64,000 bases of DNA, taken from Nonlabens xylanidelens (GTDB taxonomy: Bacteria; Bacteroidota; Bacteroidia; Flavobacteriales; Flavobacteriaceae). The DNA is taken from positions 248,001-312,000 of the forward strand of contig NZ_PTJE01000001.1 of the NCBI RefSeq assembly GCF_002934445.1, given 5' to 3'. Positions within the stretch are counted from its first letter, which is position 1. Each line of letters begins with the position of its first letter. Under the pieces are notes generated by a model that was given only the letters and a program-made list of their open reading frames with translations, made no database searches and had not been told where the DNA came from. Below, one piece after another: positions 41,046 through 49,382 of the stretch. The position numbers and the translations under genes were made by a program.

Positions 41046-43781
41046 CTACTTGGTCTTAGTAGTGTCTGTTTCTGTTTTCTTTTTACCGAACAAGTTCTTA
41101 ATTAAACCACCAGCGGCCTCTTTTACTTTGTCTTCAGTACTAGTAGAAACTGGCTTAGTTGTTCCGGTAGAATCTTTAGGCGTAGTGATTTTAGTAGAGT
41201 CGCTAGCCTTAGTACCGTTACCATTTATTAAATCTTTAATACCGGTTAAAGGATTGTTACCACTTATAATATCGTTCACAGCGTTATTAACCGCATCTTC
41301 ACCTTTGTCTTTTAGTTTTGCCTTTTGAATTTCTATAATCTGATTAGTTAAGTTTTTAACTGCAAGGTCTAGATTCAAATCAATTTTAGGATTTAAAAAT
41401 GATCCAGAAAATTTAACCGGAATAGGCACATTTATCTTTTCTACATCTTCAGCTTGTAATTTAGAAAGTAGGCTCGCTCCTTCTTTACCTAAATACTTTG
41501 CTGGTACATCTAGCGCTAGTGTGTAATCCATCTCGTTAGTAAGGCTGTGTTTACCACTAGCGGTTGCTTTAATACCCTTAATGTTAAAGTCAAATGGAGA
41601 CACTTGTACAGCACCGTCTTTAAAATTTAATTTTGTAGTAATATCAGATATATCAAATTTATCTAAATCAATAAAACTTATTTTATCGTCTAGTTTACCC
41701 AACAAAGGATTATTAGCTGCGTTGATATCCTTAGTCAATAACTGTGCAAAAGCATCTCCAGCGAGTGTGCTTAAAATAGGTGACAACTCATTATCTAACG
41801 ATCCAGATAGAGTTATATCTGTATTGATTTTACCTTGTAATGATTTGAGAATAGGCACAAAAGACTTGAACATATCAAAGCCTTCAAAAGATTTTGCGAT
41901 ATCTAGATCTTTCATATCTAGTGCCATATTAAATACAGGTGTATCTCCCTTTGTACTTACCGAACCATTTACATCTATATTACCATCAAAAATATCGGTC
42001 TTTACATCATTAAGAGTTAGCGTCTCATCACGCACTAATGCTATACCGCTTACATTTTTCAATTCTAGACCATCGTACAAAACACGATTAGCCTGAAAGT
42101 CTAGATTTGCATCTAGAAAAGCTGGTATTTCAATAGCCTCTGTAGTAGTGGACGATGTAGAAGTTTGTGTTTGCTCAGTTGCTTTTTGTGCTGGCGCCAC
42201 CTCTGTAGTAGTCATAAAATCTGACGCATCGAGTGTGTTAGATCGTACATTAAATGTTCCTTTAAGGTCTTGATCCTGCAACAAGAATCCTACTAGGTTA
42301 TTAATAGTACCACTAGCTTTTAAATCTGTATTACCAGTTTGCGCGTCAAAATCTTCTAGTTTAATTCTAGAAGTGGTCATATCTATATTTGCCTTATTAA
42401 TAATAAGAGGCTTAGTCATAGCGTCACCTTCATATTTAAATTCTGTTAGACTAGCAGTTCCTTTTGTATTGATACGCTCATATCGTTCTTTCTCGATGCT
42501 TTCCATGTCAAACTTTGCTGCCATATCCAGCGCCAGTTTACCGTCTAGTTTCATACCATCTGGAAGAGGAAATGCTTGTGCAAGATTTTGAAAATCTAGA
42601 TTTCCTTTTGCATTAACATCTACATTCATATTAGTAGTTAGATTTTTAATCATCGCGCTACCACTTATTCTATCACTACCTATATTAAATGAAGTTTGCG
42701 CTACATTAAAATAAGTATCATCTACATTACCTGTATCATTTTTAAGCTGTGCATCTATATTTATATTAGTTACCGTTTTGGGTAAATCTGGATATTTAAA
42801 AGAAGCATTATTAGAACTGATCTTAATATCCATTTTAGGAATACGTGTATCATCTACCTCACCTTTTATAATACCGTTTACTGTAAAATCTCCAGTAGTT
42901 GTTATTCCATCTAGATTTTTACGATACGTTTCAGGAATTACTGCAAAGAAGTTTTTAAAGTCAGAAGATGGTGTGTCAAAACTTAAATCTACCATAGTAT
43001 AAGCATCTTCTAGCTCTACAAAACCATCAAGTTTTAATTCTAGATCGTTTATAAATGCTTTGTTTTCTTGGAAAGAATACTTTTGATTTTCTAAATCCAT
43101 AAGAATCTCTGCATCGAGTTTTACCTGCTGTCCAGATAAATAATCAACACCATCCATGGTATAGAAAACAAGTGCTTCTGTATAGGTATCTAATGTACTC
43201 TGTCCCAAAGAAAAATCTCCATTACCAGAGTGATTCATTTGAGACATCGCAAACTTCATTTGCGTGCTCTTATCTTCATAAGTAAGTTCTGTATCTGTAA
43301 GCTCGTAATGTTTCAGATCAAAAGAGAATCCAGTACCTTCTTCTGTTGTTTGAGCCTCAGTATTGACTGCAGCTGTGTCTTCCTTTGCAATATCCCAACT
43401 GGAATTACCTTCTTCATCTACCGTAAGACGACTCACTGCACCATTAACTATCAATTCATTAACATGAATAGGCTCACTAGCGTCATTAAATAAATCACCT
43501 ATAGGCAAGTCTAGTTTTACCTCTCTACCGTAGAATAAAGTATCTCCAACAAATGGTGCTTTATTGATAATAGAAACACCTTCTATGTTTAATCGTGCAT
43601 CTGGAAAAGCACTAAAAAGGCTCAAATCTACCTCGGCAAAATCAATTTGTGCATCCATAGATGCATTGAGTTTATCTTTAATAATTTGGGCTATTTGATC
43701 CTTAAAGAAAAATGGTGCTGCAACGATCAAAACGATAACTGCTAGCAACGTGACTCCTAATATTTTAAATAACTTTTTCAT
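41046..43781 (-). CDS. AsmA-family protein
   Basis: A 911-residue envelope protein. An N-terminal membrane helix (MKKLFKILGVTLLAVIVLIVAAPFFF) is followed by the AsmA start KDQIAQIIKDKLNASMDAQIDFAEVDLSLFSAFPDARLNIEGV. A long series of beta-strands, the bridge-like repeat region, occupies most of the rest, with a Thr/Ser/Gln-rich linker near residue 530-555. The C terminus is Lys/Thr-rich and disordered. AsmA-like proteins are thought to form periplasmic grooves that carry lipids between membranes. The queuosine-precursor transporter gene starts upstream on the same strand, 9 bases away. Confidence 0.9.
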   Translation of the reverse strand: MKKLFKILGVTLLAVIVLIVAAPFFFKDQIAQIIKDKLNASMDAQIDFAEVDLSLFSAFPDARLNIEGVSIINKAPFVGDTLFYGREVKLDLPIGDLFNDASEPIHVNELIVNGAVSRLTVDEEGNSSWDIAKEDTAAVNTEAQTTEEGTGFSFDLKHYELTDTELTYEDKSTQMKFAMSQMNHSGNGDFSLGQSTLDTYTEALVFYTMDGVDYLSGQQVKLDAEILMDLENQKYSFQENKAFINDLELKLDGFVELEDAYTMVDLSFDTPSSDFKNFFAVIPETYRKNLDGITTTGDFTVNGIIKGEVDDTRIPKMDIKISSNNASFKYPDLPKTVTNINIDAQLKNDTGNVDDTYFNVAQTSFNIGSDRISGSAMIKNLTTNMNVDVNAKGNLDFQNLAQAFPLPDGMKLDGKLALDMAAKFDMESIEKERYERINTKGTASLTEFKYEGDAMTKPLIINKANIDMTTSRIKLEDFDAQTGNTDLKASGTINNLVGFLLQDQDLKGTFNVRSNTLDASDFMTTTEVAPAQKATEQTQTSTSSTTTEAIEIPAFLDANLDFQANRVLYDGLELKNVSGIALVRDETLTLNDVKTDIFDGNIDVNGSVSTKGDTPVFNMALDMKDLDIAKSFEGFDMFKSFVPILKSLQGKINTDITLSGSLDNELSPILSTLAGDAFAQLLTKDINAANNPLLGKLDDKISFIDLDKFDISDITTKLNFKDGAVQVSPFDFNIKGIKATASGKHSLTNEMDYTLALDVPAKYLGKEGASLLSKLQAEDVEKINVPIPVKFSGSFLNPKIDLNLDLAVKNLTNQIIEIQKAKLKDKGEDAVNNAVNDIISGNNPLTGIKDLINGNGTKASDSTKITTPKDSTGTTKPVSTSTEDKVKEAAGGLIKNLFGKKKTETDTTKTK

Positions 43782-43790
43782 GATTTCTTT

Positions 43791-44489
43791 TTAATCAATT
43801 TTAATTTCTTCTCCTATTTCCAGTTTAAATAAACGTCTGAAAATGTAAACTCCACCATATAACAATGGTGTATCTATTAATGCAACCAGCATTTTAAACA
43901 AGAAACCAGCCGTTAATAATGGCCAGAATTGCTCCCATAATAATACTTCGTAGTAACATAACAATAATAACACGCTTAAAGTGTCAACAAACTGTGAAAA
44001 TATGGTACTGAAGTTATTACGCAACCAAAGCATCTTACCACCAGTAAGTTTTTTCCAAAAATGATAAATCTGTATATCTACAAATTGAGCAAATAAATAA
44101 GCGGTCATACTCGCTATTACAGCAATAGTCGTAGCACCAAATACTTTATTAAAAACGGCATCTTGAATAGGGCTACCTTCTATAGCCGGTGCAACGTCTG
44201 CAACAGCAACTATTCCTAAACTAAATACAGATGCAAATATACCTGCTAGAACTAGATCATTTGCTTTACGACGTCCATAAATCTCACTAACTAAATCAGT
44301 TACCAGAAATGTTATAGGATAAGGCAGTAATCCTACTGAAATTTCAAAATTATAGAGCCCCATGGGATTCCAATGGAAGAATTTTTGAAAAATAAGATTA
44401 GAAACTACTAGCGAGCAAATAAATAATGCACCGAGCACTAAATAAATGCGATGAGCGAGTCGTAGTTTTTCACCAGTAAGTGTCTTCAT
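43791..44489 (-). CDS. Queuosine precursor transporter (YhhQ/VUT family)
   Basis: A 232-residue inner-membrane protein with about six helices. Signature stretches are PYPITFLVTDLVSEIYGRRKANDLVLAG, ASMTAYLFAQFVDIQIYHFWKKLTGGK and NNFSTIFSQFVDTLSVLLLL. E. coli YhhQ imports preQ0/preQ1 for tRNA queuosine. The same role is expected but not shown. Nine bases separate it from the AsmA-like gene downstream on the same strand. Confidence 0.9.
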   Translation of the reverse strand: MKTLTGEKLRLAHRIYLVLGALFICSLVVSNLIFQKFFHWNPMGLYNFEISVGLLPYPITFLVTDLVSEIYGRRKANDLVLAGIFASVFSLGIVAVADVAPAIEGSPIQDAVFNKVFGATTIAVIASMTAYLFAQFVDIQIYHFWKKLTGGKMLWLRNNFSTIFSQFVDTLSVLLLLCYYEVLLWEQFWPLLTAGFLFKMLVALIDTPLLYGGVYIFRRLFKLEIGEEIKID

Positions 44490-44553
44490 AATTATGGTAA
44501 AAGTACTTCAACAGTGTGCTATTATTCCTTAATTTGCTGCAAAATTTAACGGT

Positions 44554-45684
44554 ATCTCAACAAATCATAACCATAAGATATTCATTGCATTAGGTAGTAA
44601 TCTAGGTAACAGAGCGCAGCACCTTATAAACGCTGTACGCCGTATAGAAATGCAATTAGGCCTTATCATTAAAGTCGCTAGCGTGTATGAAGTGCCTGCA
44701 GCAGGATTTACTGGTGGTGATTTTTTAAATACTTGTATACTGGCCCACAGTAATAAAACGGCCACACAGACCATAGAGGTTTTACAACAAATAGAGCGTG
44801 ACATGGGCCGTGTACCACGTACTGGAGATGTTTATGAAGATCGAGTAATTGATCTAGATATAGCACTTTATGACGATCAGGTTATTGACACTCCACATTT
44901 ACAGATACCGCACAGTAAAATGCAAGATCGCAATTTTGTAATGCAACCACTGGTAGATATTGCTGCAAAAATGGAACATCCTGTCTTGGGTAAAACCATG
45001 AAAGAAATTTCTAATGGTCTAGAGCAATTAGAAAATAAGGTGGTTGTTGAAATTCCGCTTTCGCGAAAGCGGTATCCTATCCAAGACCTTAACTTTATAG
45101 CCATTGAGGGAAACATAGGTAGTGGAAAAACAAGTCTAACACATAAAATATCAGAAGATTTTAATGCAAAACAAGTTCTAGAACGCTTTGCAGACAATCC
45201 TTTTTTACCTCTTTTCTATGAAGATAAAGAGCGTTATTCTTTCCCACTAGAAATGTCTTTTCTAGCCGATAGGTACCAGCAATTAAGCGATGATGTTGCA
45301 CAACAAGATCTTTTCAAAGAATTTACCGTTGCAGATTACTATGTAATTAAATCACTTATTTTCAGTAAAATAACACTAGAAAAAGAAGAATACTCTTTAT
45401 ATAAACGCCTTTTTAATATGATGTATAAAGAACTGGTTAAGCCAGATTTATACATCTATCTCTATCAGACAGAAGATAGATTACTAGAGAATATTAAAAA
45501 ACGCGGTCGTGACTACGAGAAGAATATAGAAGCCAGCTACCTCTCTCAAATACAGCAAGGCTATGCCGATTTTATAAGATCGCAGCAAGAGTTAAAAGTA
45601 AAGGTGATCGATGTAAGTGACTTGGATTTTGTGAATAATCAAGAAGATTATTTAAAGGTGCTGGAGTTGATTCTGGAGAGTTAG
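44554..45684 (+). CDS. folK: Fused HPPK (FolK) and deoxynucleoside kinase
   Basis: A bifunctional protein of about 376 residues. The N-terminal HPPK (about 8-150: IFIALGSNLGNR, DRVIDLDIALYDD, PHSKMQDRNFVMQPL) pyrophosphorylates hydroxymethyl-dihydropterin in folate synthesis. The C-terminal kinase (about 180-376: P-loop AIEGNIGSGKTS, ERFADNPFLPLFYED, KRGRDYEKNI) phosphorylates deoxynucleosides. The fusion is usual in Flavobacteriia. No ATG, GTG or TTG lies in frame between the stop at 44530-44532 and the internal ATG at 44650, which would cut into HPPK. I chose ATC at 44554, which gives MSTNHNHKIFIALG. Palindrome copy 12 encodes the interdomain linker (PLSRKR). Confidence 0.88.
   Translation: MSTNHNHKIFIALGSNLGNRAQHLINAVRRIEMQLGLIIKVASVYEVPAAGFTGGDFLNTCILAHSNKTATQTIEVLQQIERDMGRVPRTGDVYEDRVIDLDIALYDDQVIDTPHLQIPHSKMQDRNFVMQPLVDIAAKMEHPVLGKTMKEISNGLEQLENKVVVEIPLSRKRYPIQDLNFIAIEGNIGSGKTSLTHKISEDFNAKQVLERFADNPFLPLFYEDKERYSFPLEMSFLADRYQQLSDDVAQQDLFKEFTVADYYVIKSLIFSKITLEKEEYSLYKRLFNMMYKELVKPDLYIYLYQTEDRLLENIKKRGRDYEKNIEASYLSQIQQGYADFIRSQQELKVKVIDVSDLDFVNNQEDYLKVLELILES
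45056..45071. repeat. 16-bp palindrome CGCTTTCGCGAAAGCG, copy 12
   Basis: Perfect copy in the linker between the folK and kinase domains, read L-S-R-K-R. Confidence 0.95.
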
Positions 45685-45968
45685 CGTTTACTAAATGATT
45701 GTTTCTTTAAAGACATTCACTTTCTAGTTAGTCATTGCCCTGTAGAATAAAAATCATCTTTTAATCGTCCTTACACTGCAGATGCGGAATCGCTTTAAAG
45801 TTTTCTCAATTTACTTAAAATTGATTTCTTACCGTTAGTAAACATCGAGAACTGATTTAGACAATGCCCACACGAATAGTTGACATGTCAAATCTAAAAA
45901 AAGTCATAGGTATTAATTATATATTGAAAACAAAAACCACTCTATTTCTAGAGCGGTTTTAGAACTTT
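45685..45968. other. 284-base intergenic region
   Basis: AT-rich sequence between convergent genes. It holds only the terminator at 45933-45961; no ORF or repeat family was recognised. Confidence 0.55.
45933..45961. terminator. Terminator, CTCTATTTCTAGAG type
   Basis: Stem AAACCACTCT / AGAGCGGTTT with G-U pairs and A/T runs on both sides, at the junction of convergent transcripts. A related hairpin closes the other side of the lipoprotein cluster at 49209. Confidence 0.75.
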
Positions 45969-46516
45969 CTATTCCATTCCTGTTTCTGTTTCCCTTCTTG
46001 TAGCGATGATTTTATACTCTTTTCCATTAAATTTAAAAAGTGATAAAGAAAGATTTCCATACAATTTGTAACTAAATAAAAGCATATCACCTCTAATAGC
46101 AATGTCAAAAGGCTCTACAAACAATGTTTTTTTTCTAATTCATCAAAGTTGAAATTCTCAACTAACAAAAAATTTTTATTCAGTAATTTTATATTTAGCT
46201 TATCAATAGTTAAATTTTTATTTTCAAACCAAAGTTGCTTATTATATACTGTTTCATCATCTTTATTTTTTAATAGACTTGCTAAAATAAGTTTGTTTTT
46301 TTTGTATGAAACCAACAAACTATCATATAAATGATTTTTTGAAAGGTCAATACGATTTGAAAAACTAAATTTATTTGGCATGATTACCTTTGTGTTTTCT
46401 CCAAATGATACATTTAGAATTTTGTGTATTTCTTGATAATACTTGTCTTGATCTGAAATATTCTGAGATCTACAAGAAGTGATGAAAATTAAAAATATAA
46501 TTACTGTGTATTTCAT
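45969..46516 (-). pseudogene. Lipoprotein gene, frameshifted in an A8 run
   Basis: From the ATG at 46516 the protein has a lipoprotein signal (MKYTVIIFLIFITSC) and reads in frame to FDELEKK. One base too few in the run of eight A (minus strand, 46127-46134) then leads to a stop at 46115. With nine A the frame continues TLFVEPFDIAIRGDMLLFSYKLYG, then KFNGKEYKIIATRRETETGME and a stop at 45969, giving 182 residues. That matches the 180-residue lipoprotein upstream in length and layout. Its start codon overlaps the stop of the preceding remnant (TAATG). Possible immunity-like partner; function unknown. Confidence 0.72.
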
Positions 46517-46782
46517 TATTGACAATTATTAGTTCCTCTAGGAGTTTCATTTATTCCAGTATTTCTATCTATAACGCCCTCTTCAGCTCTGTTAGCAATG
46601 TTAGACTCTGCTTGAAACAAAGGGAATTTACCATCTGTAAATATTATCTGCTTCATGCCATCTAATTGTTGAAAAGCATCACTTTCTCTCATCGCACCAG
46701 ACCAAGCTAGTCTTTGATACTCAATAGCAGGATATTGAAACCCATTAAATTCAGATAAAATCACTATAAATCTGCCATAAAT
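46516..46782 (-). pseudogene. Orphan C-terminal remnant of the HExxH lipoprotein
   Basis: The reading frame, open from a stop at 46785 and with only a GTG at 46764, gives SEFNGFQYPAIEYQRLAWSG and about 60 more residues. This aligns with the last 65 residues of the 559-residue protein (NSDGFQHPPIEYQRLAWSGAM). The signal peptide, linker and HExxH core are missing. It keeps the same arrangement as the full copy, namely a lipoprotein gene overlapping its stop codon. This is the reduced half of a tandem duplication or an orphan C-terminal cassette. Confidence 0.75.
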
Positions 46783-46835
46783 TCATATTGTAACTTTTAA
46801 AAATAATATTTTGATTAAATATATAATAGATACAA

Positions 46836-47378
46836 TCACTCATCTCCTAACGGTGGATAACTAGTCATTGTTACAAAATCATATTTTTCACCTTCTTTTT
46901 TGAATAGTGTACCAATTGGAATGGTTCCACCATGATTGGTTGCAATGAATGCAAAATTTCCATAAAATAAAATACCCTCAATATGAAACATGATAATACC
47001 GTCATGATCTTCTTTTGAATCTATAAATTGTAGATTAGGTATAACAATTTTGTTTTGATCAAATTTTTTGGTTAACGTATGTACTTTTAACTCCTTCCAG
47101 TTTTTATAATTTAATACACTATCAGGAATATGAAACCGATAATATTGTTTAGCTCTAGATAATACTGTTTTCAATAAGTCATCACTTATATTTTCTATAG
47201 AATTATCAAGATTATTCATATTATCGATGTACCCTACCTTACTTGTATTACTACTTTTTTTTGGCTTATAAACTTCATTTAAAAACTGATAGACTCTATC
47301 TTCATAAGCACTTGTTTCCTGACTTTGACACGAATTCAAATTAGCTAATAAAATTAGTATAAATATATATTTCATCAT
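46836..47378 (-). CDS. Small lipoprotein, partner of the HExxH lipoprotein
   Basis: A 180-residue protein with a lipoprotein signal (MMKYIFILILLANLNSC) and a mature region without a known domain. The C-terminal half (GILFYGNFAFIATNHGGTIPIG, then LFKKEGEKYDFVTMTS) resembles that of the frameshifted lipoprotein at 45969-46516. Its ATG overlaps the stop of the 559-residue protein (ATGA), so translation is coupled. Tight coupling of a small lipoprotein to a putative secreted hydrolase is the pattern of an immunity or chaperone gene. That is inference. Confidence 0.72.
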   Translation of the reverse strand: MMKYIFILILLANLNSCQSQETSAYEDRVYQFLNEVYKPKKSSNTSKVGYIDNMNNLDNSIENISDDLLKTVLSRAKQYYRFHIPDSVLNYKNWKELKVHTLTKKFDQNKIVIPNLQFIDSKEDHDGIIMFHIEGILFYGNFAFIATNHGGTIPIGTLFKKEGEKYDFVTMTSYPPLGDE

Positions 47379-49054
47379 AAACAGGTTTTAGTTCCCAATA
47401 AAGGAAATTCAACATTAGGCCTAGATTCGCCTTCTTCAACAAAGTTTCTTGATATTATATTAGGCTGTTCTAAAGGGTCCAATTGAGCAAATGCATCACT
47501 AGCAAACATCGCACCAGACCATGCTAATCTTTGATATTCAATAGGTGGATGTTGAAACCCATCAGAATTTGCTAAAGATAATGCCATGGAATTAACAAAC
47601 TGTTCTGCCATTAATACATGTTGAGGGTCACCATTTAAAACACCTAAATTAGATTGTAAAATTAAAGCATCTAATGACTCACCTAATTCACGATTGGGTA
47701 CGTGTTGGATTACATATTGTAAATAGGCATGTACCAATTCATGAATTGCCGTTCTAGCTATAGCAAGATCGGTTGCACGATTAAGATAGTCTGCATTAAA
47801 AGTAATTATAGACATTTTTCCTGAAGTAGCTCTTCCTGTTTGAGCGTTTATTGGATTATCATTTACTAGATTTGGCTCAACATTTATTTTAACAGCATAT
47901 CCTTCCTCATTATCAAATAAAGATAAAATATCTCCGGGCAAATTTAAAGCATTTAACAATGATTGATCAAGATTTGTAAAGTCTAACGTATATCCATTTT
48001 GAGAAGGTTTAAAGTCATTAATTATATCTTTCAAACATTCTGGAACAGTTTCATCATAAATCGATTTATTTTCAAAATCTACCTCAGCACCTTTTTCACA
48101 TGCAATGGTTGCCTCTACAGCAAACCCTTGAGCTTCCAAAGAATTACGTTCTGATCTAATATAATTATTGATATCATTCCTTAATTCATTTTGTTCAAAG
48201 CTTTGAATAAACTCATAAACATCTGGATTATAATTACCTGAGCTGGGATCATTAAAGGAATCAAATAGAGACTGTGTATTATCAGAAACCTCATTTAAAG
48301 AAATAGGTAGTACAGGATTAGTTACTATTCTACAATCTCCGTTATTAAATGATAAACAAGGTTGATTACTTCCATTATCTATTCCAGAATTACTGTTTCC
48401 AGTTTCATTTGATGGAGGTGGATTTGTTCCATTATTTGATCCACCACCTACAGATTCACTACCGGCGTCTGGATCTTCTTCAACTGGTATCCCTGTTCCT
48501 GAGCCAAATCCTGAACCAGCGTCACCAGGGCAAACAATAGTTATATAAGTTGTAGAACGCCACTCACCTACACAATCTCTCAATTGAAAATCTGTTGTTA
48601 TTTCTCTATAGGTCACATAAGATGTAAGATGATCTGGAATCGTTCCTGCAATAATATAATCTTCTAAAATATAATTCAAATCATAGGTAATTATATAAGA
48701 TGTATAAGTAGAATCTACTTCTTTAGAAAACAAAAGGTTTTTAAGCTTTGTAGTATCACTATCTAAGATTCCAAAAGTATAACTCTCATAATCTCCACTA
48801 GACACATAACTTATATGATCTTCGTCTATCCAAATATTATTCAAACTATCATAAACAGCTGACTTCAATTGTACAGATGGTATAAGTTGTTCTTTTGCCT
48901 TAGAAAGAGCATCTTGAAGATCAATACGATTTACAATATCGCTTTTATTGAGCTGTGAGGTTTCAAAAATCGCTTTTTGTGTTACTTCCTGTTGTTCTAC
49001 ATCAACAGAGTCTTCTTCACAGCTTATCAATGAAAGACTTAGTGATAATAGCAA
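47375..49054 (-). CDS. Putative surface lipoprotein zinc metallopeptidase, out of frame with its start
   Basis: A 559-residue open frame. The start region is a lipoprotein signal (LLLSLSLSLISC) followed by EED, an acidic surface-export-like signal. A helical domain, a Gly/Ser/Asn-rich linker (about 178-232) and a C-terminal domain follow. The last holds H438-E-L-V-H442 (RTAIHELVHAYLQ), an HExxH zinc-protease motif. The frame opens at TTG 49054 with no proper start. The real ATG is at 49104 and is in another frame because of three TTTTGGTG repeats; with two copies it would read MNTKTPKWTEFVCFLLLSLS in frame. Possible toxin or secreted protease. Confidence 0.75.
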   Translation of the reverse strand: MLLSLSLSLISCEEDSVDVEQQEVTQKAIFETSQLNKSDIVNRIDLQDALSKAKEQLIPSVQLKSAVYDSLNNIWIDEDHISYVSSGDYESYTFGILDSDTTKLKNLLFSKEVDSTYTSYIITYDLNYILEDYIIAGTIPDHLTSYVTYREITTDFQLRDCVGEWRSTTYITIVCPGDAGSGFGSGTGIPVEEDPDAGSESVGGGSNNGTNPPPSNETGNSNSGIDNGSNQPCLSFNNGDCRIVTNPVLPISLNEVSDNTQSLFDSFNDPSSGNYNPDVYEFIQSFEQNELRNDINNYIRSERNSLEAQGFAVEATIACEKGAEVDFENKSIYDETVPECLKDIINDFKPSQNGYTLDFTNLDQSLLNALNLPGDILSLFDNEEGYAVKINVEPNLVNDNPINAQTGRATSGKMSIITFNADYLNRATDLAIARTAIHELVHAYLQYVIQHVPNRELGESLDALILQSNLGVLNGDPQHVLMAEQFVNSMALSLANSDGFQHPPIEYQRLAWSGAMFASDAFAQLDPLEQPNIISRNFVEEGESRPNVEFPLLGTKTCL

Positions 49055-49075
49055 AAAACAGACAAATTCAGTCCA

Positions 49076-49099
49076 TTTTGGTGTTTTGGTGTTTTGGTG
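49076..49099. repeat. Octanucleotide tandem repeat (TTTTGGTG)3 in a 5' coding region
   Basis: Three perfect copies, lying inside the first codons of the metallopeptidase gene (minus strand CACCAAAA). Copy number decides the frame: 2 or 5 copies join the ATG at 49104 to the long frame. The present 3 copies end translation after 21 codons. Confidence 0.85.
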
Positions 49100-49129
49100 T
49101 TCATATTAAAAAAAACAGGTTAGTTATTT

Positions 49130-49160
49130 CAAAACTAAAACAAATAGAATCAACAAACAA
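49130..49160 (-). promoter_or_regulatory. Bacteroidota promoter TTG-N20-TAGTTTTG
   Basis: On the minus strand TTG (49160-49158), 20 bases, then TAGTTTTG (49137-49130). Transcription would start about 20 bases before the ATG at 49104, supporting that ATG as the true start of the metallopeptidase gene. Confidence 0.65.
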
Positions 49161-49208
49161 TACCCCTTAATGGGTATAAAATGTTAATTTATCTAACAAT
49201 CTAAAAGT

Positions 49209-49238
49209 AAAAACCGCCTTATTTCTAAGGCGGTTTTT
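49209..49238. terminator. Terminator, CTTATTTCTAAG type
   Basis: Stem AAACCGCCTTA / TAAGGCGGTTT with A and T runs. It lies downstream of the aldehyde dehydrogenase gene on the minus strand. Confidence 0.8.
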
Positions 49239-49382
49239 ATAAAAGCATGATACTTTTAAAATTTATAGATTGCGATAACATCAAGAGATTCCAGATAAAT
49301 TTGGAACAACCATTCTCTTTAAATTAATTATTATCTCGCCAAATTTTCTGGAAAGACAATTACTAATCCATCTCTTTGCTAC

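Larger units (their letters stand above)
49105..49382. other. 278-base intergenic region
   Basis: Holds the promoter of the metallopeptidase gene (49130-49160) and the terminator at 49209-49238. The part from 49240 to 49382 shows no recognisable feature. Confidence 0.6.

Noticed and set aside
44565-44804. 79-residue minus-strand ORF over the folK start
   Set aside because: Antisense to the conserved HPPK N terminus (FIALGSNLGNR), so it is a shadow.
48349-48540. 63-residue plus-strand ORF opposite the metallopeptidase linker
   Set aside because: Shadow of the Gly/Asn-rich linker; no independent support.
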